DNA from: Planctomycetota bacterium
GTDB taxonomy: Bacteria; Planctomycetota; UBA11346
Direction: 5' to 3'
Assembly: GCA_014193115.1 (NCBI GenBank)
Contig: BJHQ01000021.1
Span: forward strand, 1 to 64,000
Length of the DNA stretch: 64,000 nt
Positions 62,718 through 64,000 of this stretch are shown here, one piece after another (positions within the stretch are counted from its first letter, which is position 1; each line of letters starts with the position of its first letter). Below the pieces are notes generated by a model. The model saw only the letters and a list, made by a program, of their open reading frames with translations, was not told the DNA's origin and did not search any database. Both the position numbers and the translations under genes were made by a program.

Positions 62718-63668
62718 TCAGATCGTCGTCCAGGTGAAGCGGATGACGTGCTCGCGCCACGCGCCAGCCGGGATCAGACATTCCACCGGGCGGTCGAGCA
62801 GGTAGCGGCTGCGGCCCGGTGCAGGGCGGTCGCTGGGGAACGGTTTGGTCGCCATCTCCATGCCCCGGGTCCGTCCCAGCAGTTTCCACGGCGCGTGGGA
62901 GCGGTGGCGGTGCTGGGTCCACAAGGTCAACCACGGGAAATCATCACGATTCCATACCGCCCGCAGGCGCCGGCCAAGCTTCCGGTTGTCGGCCTGCCAC
63001 CACGGTTCGGTGACCCGTGCGGCCAGCACCGACCCGGCGGGCGGATCGTTCACCCCGGGAACGCGCAGGGCCTGCACCGGATCGTGGTCACGCAGCGGCA
63101 GCCCCTCGCCAGCGGATTCGAGGACGCGATCGATCCCGGCGGTGATCTCGACGCCATCCAGGAACGGATCGCCCAAGGTGGTATGCTCGCACCATTCCAC
63201 CGCCCGGGGTCCGTCGTGGTCGTGGCAGGCGGCGGTGGCCAGCACCAAAGCGTCGCCAGCCAGCGTCACTCGGCGGCGGACGCGCAGCCGGGCCTCGGGC
63301 AGGTCGGTGGTGAACTCGGCGGTTTCGCCATGGGCCACAACTCGCCACGGCACCACACCGGCCTCGCCATGGAGCGGTCGGCGCTCACCGGGCCAAGGCA
63401 TGCCGAAGCGGTCGAGGCACAGGTTGCTGCCGACGATGTTGGCGAGCAGCGGTGCTTCCGGCCAGTCACCATACGGGCCATCGGGACGGCCCACGACCGT
63501 GGCCGGATCGGCCCAGGGCCAAGGCGGCTGCCACAGCGGATTGACCTCGTCGCCGCGTTGACGCAGGCAGGCGAGGTTGGCGCCGGTGACCGTGATCACC
63601 GCCTCAAGCTGGTCGCCTTGGACCAGCCAGGCCGGTGCGTTCCGCCACACGATCGAGGAAATCTGCAT
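62718..63668 (-). CDS. Galactose-mutarotase-fold (aldose-epimerase-like) protein
   Basis: A 316-residue protein with the beta-sandwich feel of the mutarotase superfamily. It opens QLEAVITVTGANLACLRQRG, has GNxLC-like segments (NIVGSNLCLDRFG), RRVTLAGDALVLATAACHDH, an acidic site WCEHTTLGDPFL, and LTLWTQHRHRSHAPWKLLGR. Many relatives are DUF4432/DUF4380 proteins of unknown role. It is probably cytosolic, acting on a sugar or a uronic acid. Convergent with the FdhA-like gene (20-bp gap) and upstream of the coaX fragment on the same strand. Superfamily is plausible, function unknown. Confidence 0.65.
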   Translation of the reverse strand: MQISSIVWRNAPAWLVQGDQLEAVITVTGANLACLRQRGDEVNPLWQPPWPWADPATVVGRPDGPYGDWPEAPLLANIVGSNLCLDRFGMPWPGERRPLHGEAGVVPWRVVAHGETAEFTTDLPEARLRVRRRVTLAGDALVLATAACHDHDGPRAVEWCEHTTLGDPFLDGVEITAGIDRVLESAGEGLPLRDHDPVQALRVPGVNDPPAGSVLAARVTEPWWQADNRKLGRRLRAVWNRDDFPWLTLWTQHRHRSHAPWKLLGRTRGMEMATKPFPSDRPAPGRSRYLLDRPVECLIPAGAWREHVIRFTWTTI

Positions 63669-63711
63669 GATGTTTCCTTACGGTCCGCGAGGTGAGGGCT
63701 GGCGAGCCAGC

Positions 63712-64000
63712 TCAGCCGGCGAGCAGGGCGACGCCCTCGACCACCAGGTGTTCGAACACCTGATCGGGATTGATGACGTTGGACTGGATCAGCAGATCGC
63801 AGTTGCCGCCGGTGGCGACCACCGACTTGATGCCGGTCTCGCGCTCGAGCTTGACCAGACAGGCGGCGACCATCGGGCCGTAACCGATGCCCATGGCCGC
63901 ACCGATAGCGCCCACCGTGCTGTGCTGCAAAGCGTTGGATTCCGGGCCGTGGGGATCGACCGCGGGCAAGGCCGGCGCCAGGGTCGCCAGGCCGGCGATG
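63712..64000 (-). CDS. coaX: Type III pantothenate kinase, truncated by the window edge
   Basis: The C-terminal 95 residues of CoaX, which phosphorylates pantothenate in coenzyme A synthesis. The visible part has the family order: LPAVDPHGPESNALQHSTVG, the glycine-rich MGIGYGPMV, a helix (VKLERETGIK), then VVATGGNCDLLIQ and the closing VEGVALLAG. In the minus-strand frame the protein is still open at base 64000 (the residues before are IAGLATLAPA), so the start lies outside the window. The coding region ends 43 bp before the mutarotase-like gene. Only the C-terminus is seen, but the TVGAI...VVATGGN pattern fits CoaX well. Confidence 0.85.
   Translation of the reverse strand, partial: IAGLATLAPALPAVDPHGPESNALQHSTVGAIGAAMGIGYGPMVAACLVKLERETGIKSVVATGGNCDLLIQSNVINPDQVFEHLVVEGVALLAG

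Overview
The window is about 64 kb of GC-rich, gene-dense bacterial chromosome. Three things point to a Planctomycetota or PVC-type bacterium: secreted NPCBM-type and signal-peptide proteins of unknown role, an Alternative Complex III (ACIII) respiratory cluster fused to a cytochrome aa3 operon, and sparse Shine-Dalgarno sites. Class and genus cannot be fixed from the sequence alone. No rRNA or tRNA gene and no CRISPR array was seen.

Layout. 0.2-11.8 kb holds housekeeping and secreted genes: an AlaA-type aminotransferase, an M1 peptidase lipoprotein, PheA, a KfrA-like coiled-coil DNA-binding protein, an NPCBM protein, a ComEC-like channel and a GYF-RDD membrane protein. 11.8-20.5 kb is the accessory region: an XPB-type helicase and its Bax1 (DUF790) nuclease partner, separated by two 113-bp elements with long terminal inverted repeats, then a 1471-residue STAND NTPase with a nuclease-like N-terminus. 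The NTPase is translationally coupled to an AAA_14/DUF4143 ATPase whose leader is AT-rich. This pair is the best candidate for an undescribed antiphage system. 20.6-31.5 kb holds a DUF58 protein, two paralogous ABC-2 permeases, a Tat lipoprotein amidase, the psd/pssA phosphatidylethanolamine genes, an outer-membrane barrel, a methyltransferase and an MFS carrier.

31.5-52.5 kb is one continuous minus-strand respiratory supercluster. In transcription order it reads resB, ccsA, actA-F, a cytochrome c gene, coxB, coxA, ctaA, ctaB, ctaG, a small CoxF-like gene, coxC and a low-GC small membrane gene, followed by an intrinsic terminator candidate. It encodes quinol:electron-carrier oxidoreductase (ACIII), an A2-type aa3 oxidase, heme A synthesis, CuB insertion and system-II cytochrome c maturation, so a whole terminal respiratory branch and its assembly factors travel together. 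52.5-57.2 kb carries a dehydrogenase, a PhyH dioxygenase, two AraC regulators and a Rieske oxygenase. 57.3-64 kb carries secA, an FdhA-like molybdoenzyme, a mutarotase-fold protein and the 3' part of coaX.

Short interspersed palindromic elements of about 100-130 bp lie in many intergenic gaps, and one lies inside the 5' coding part of ccsA. Positions, starts and motifs were read by eye; family names rest on remembered motifs, not on database searches.
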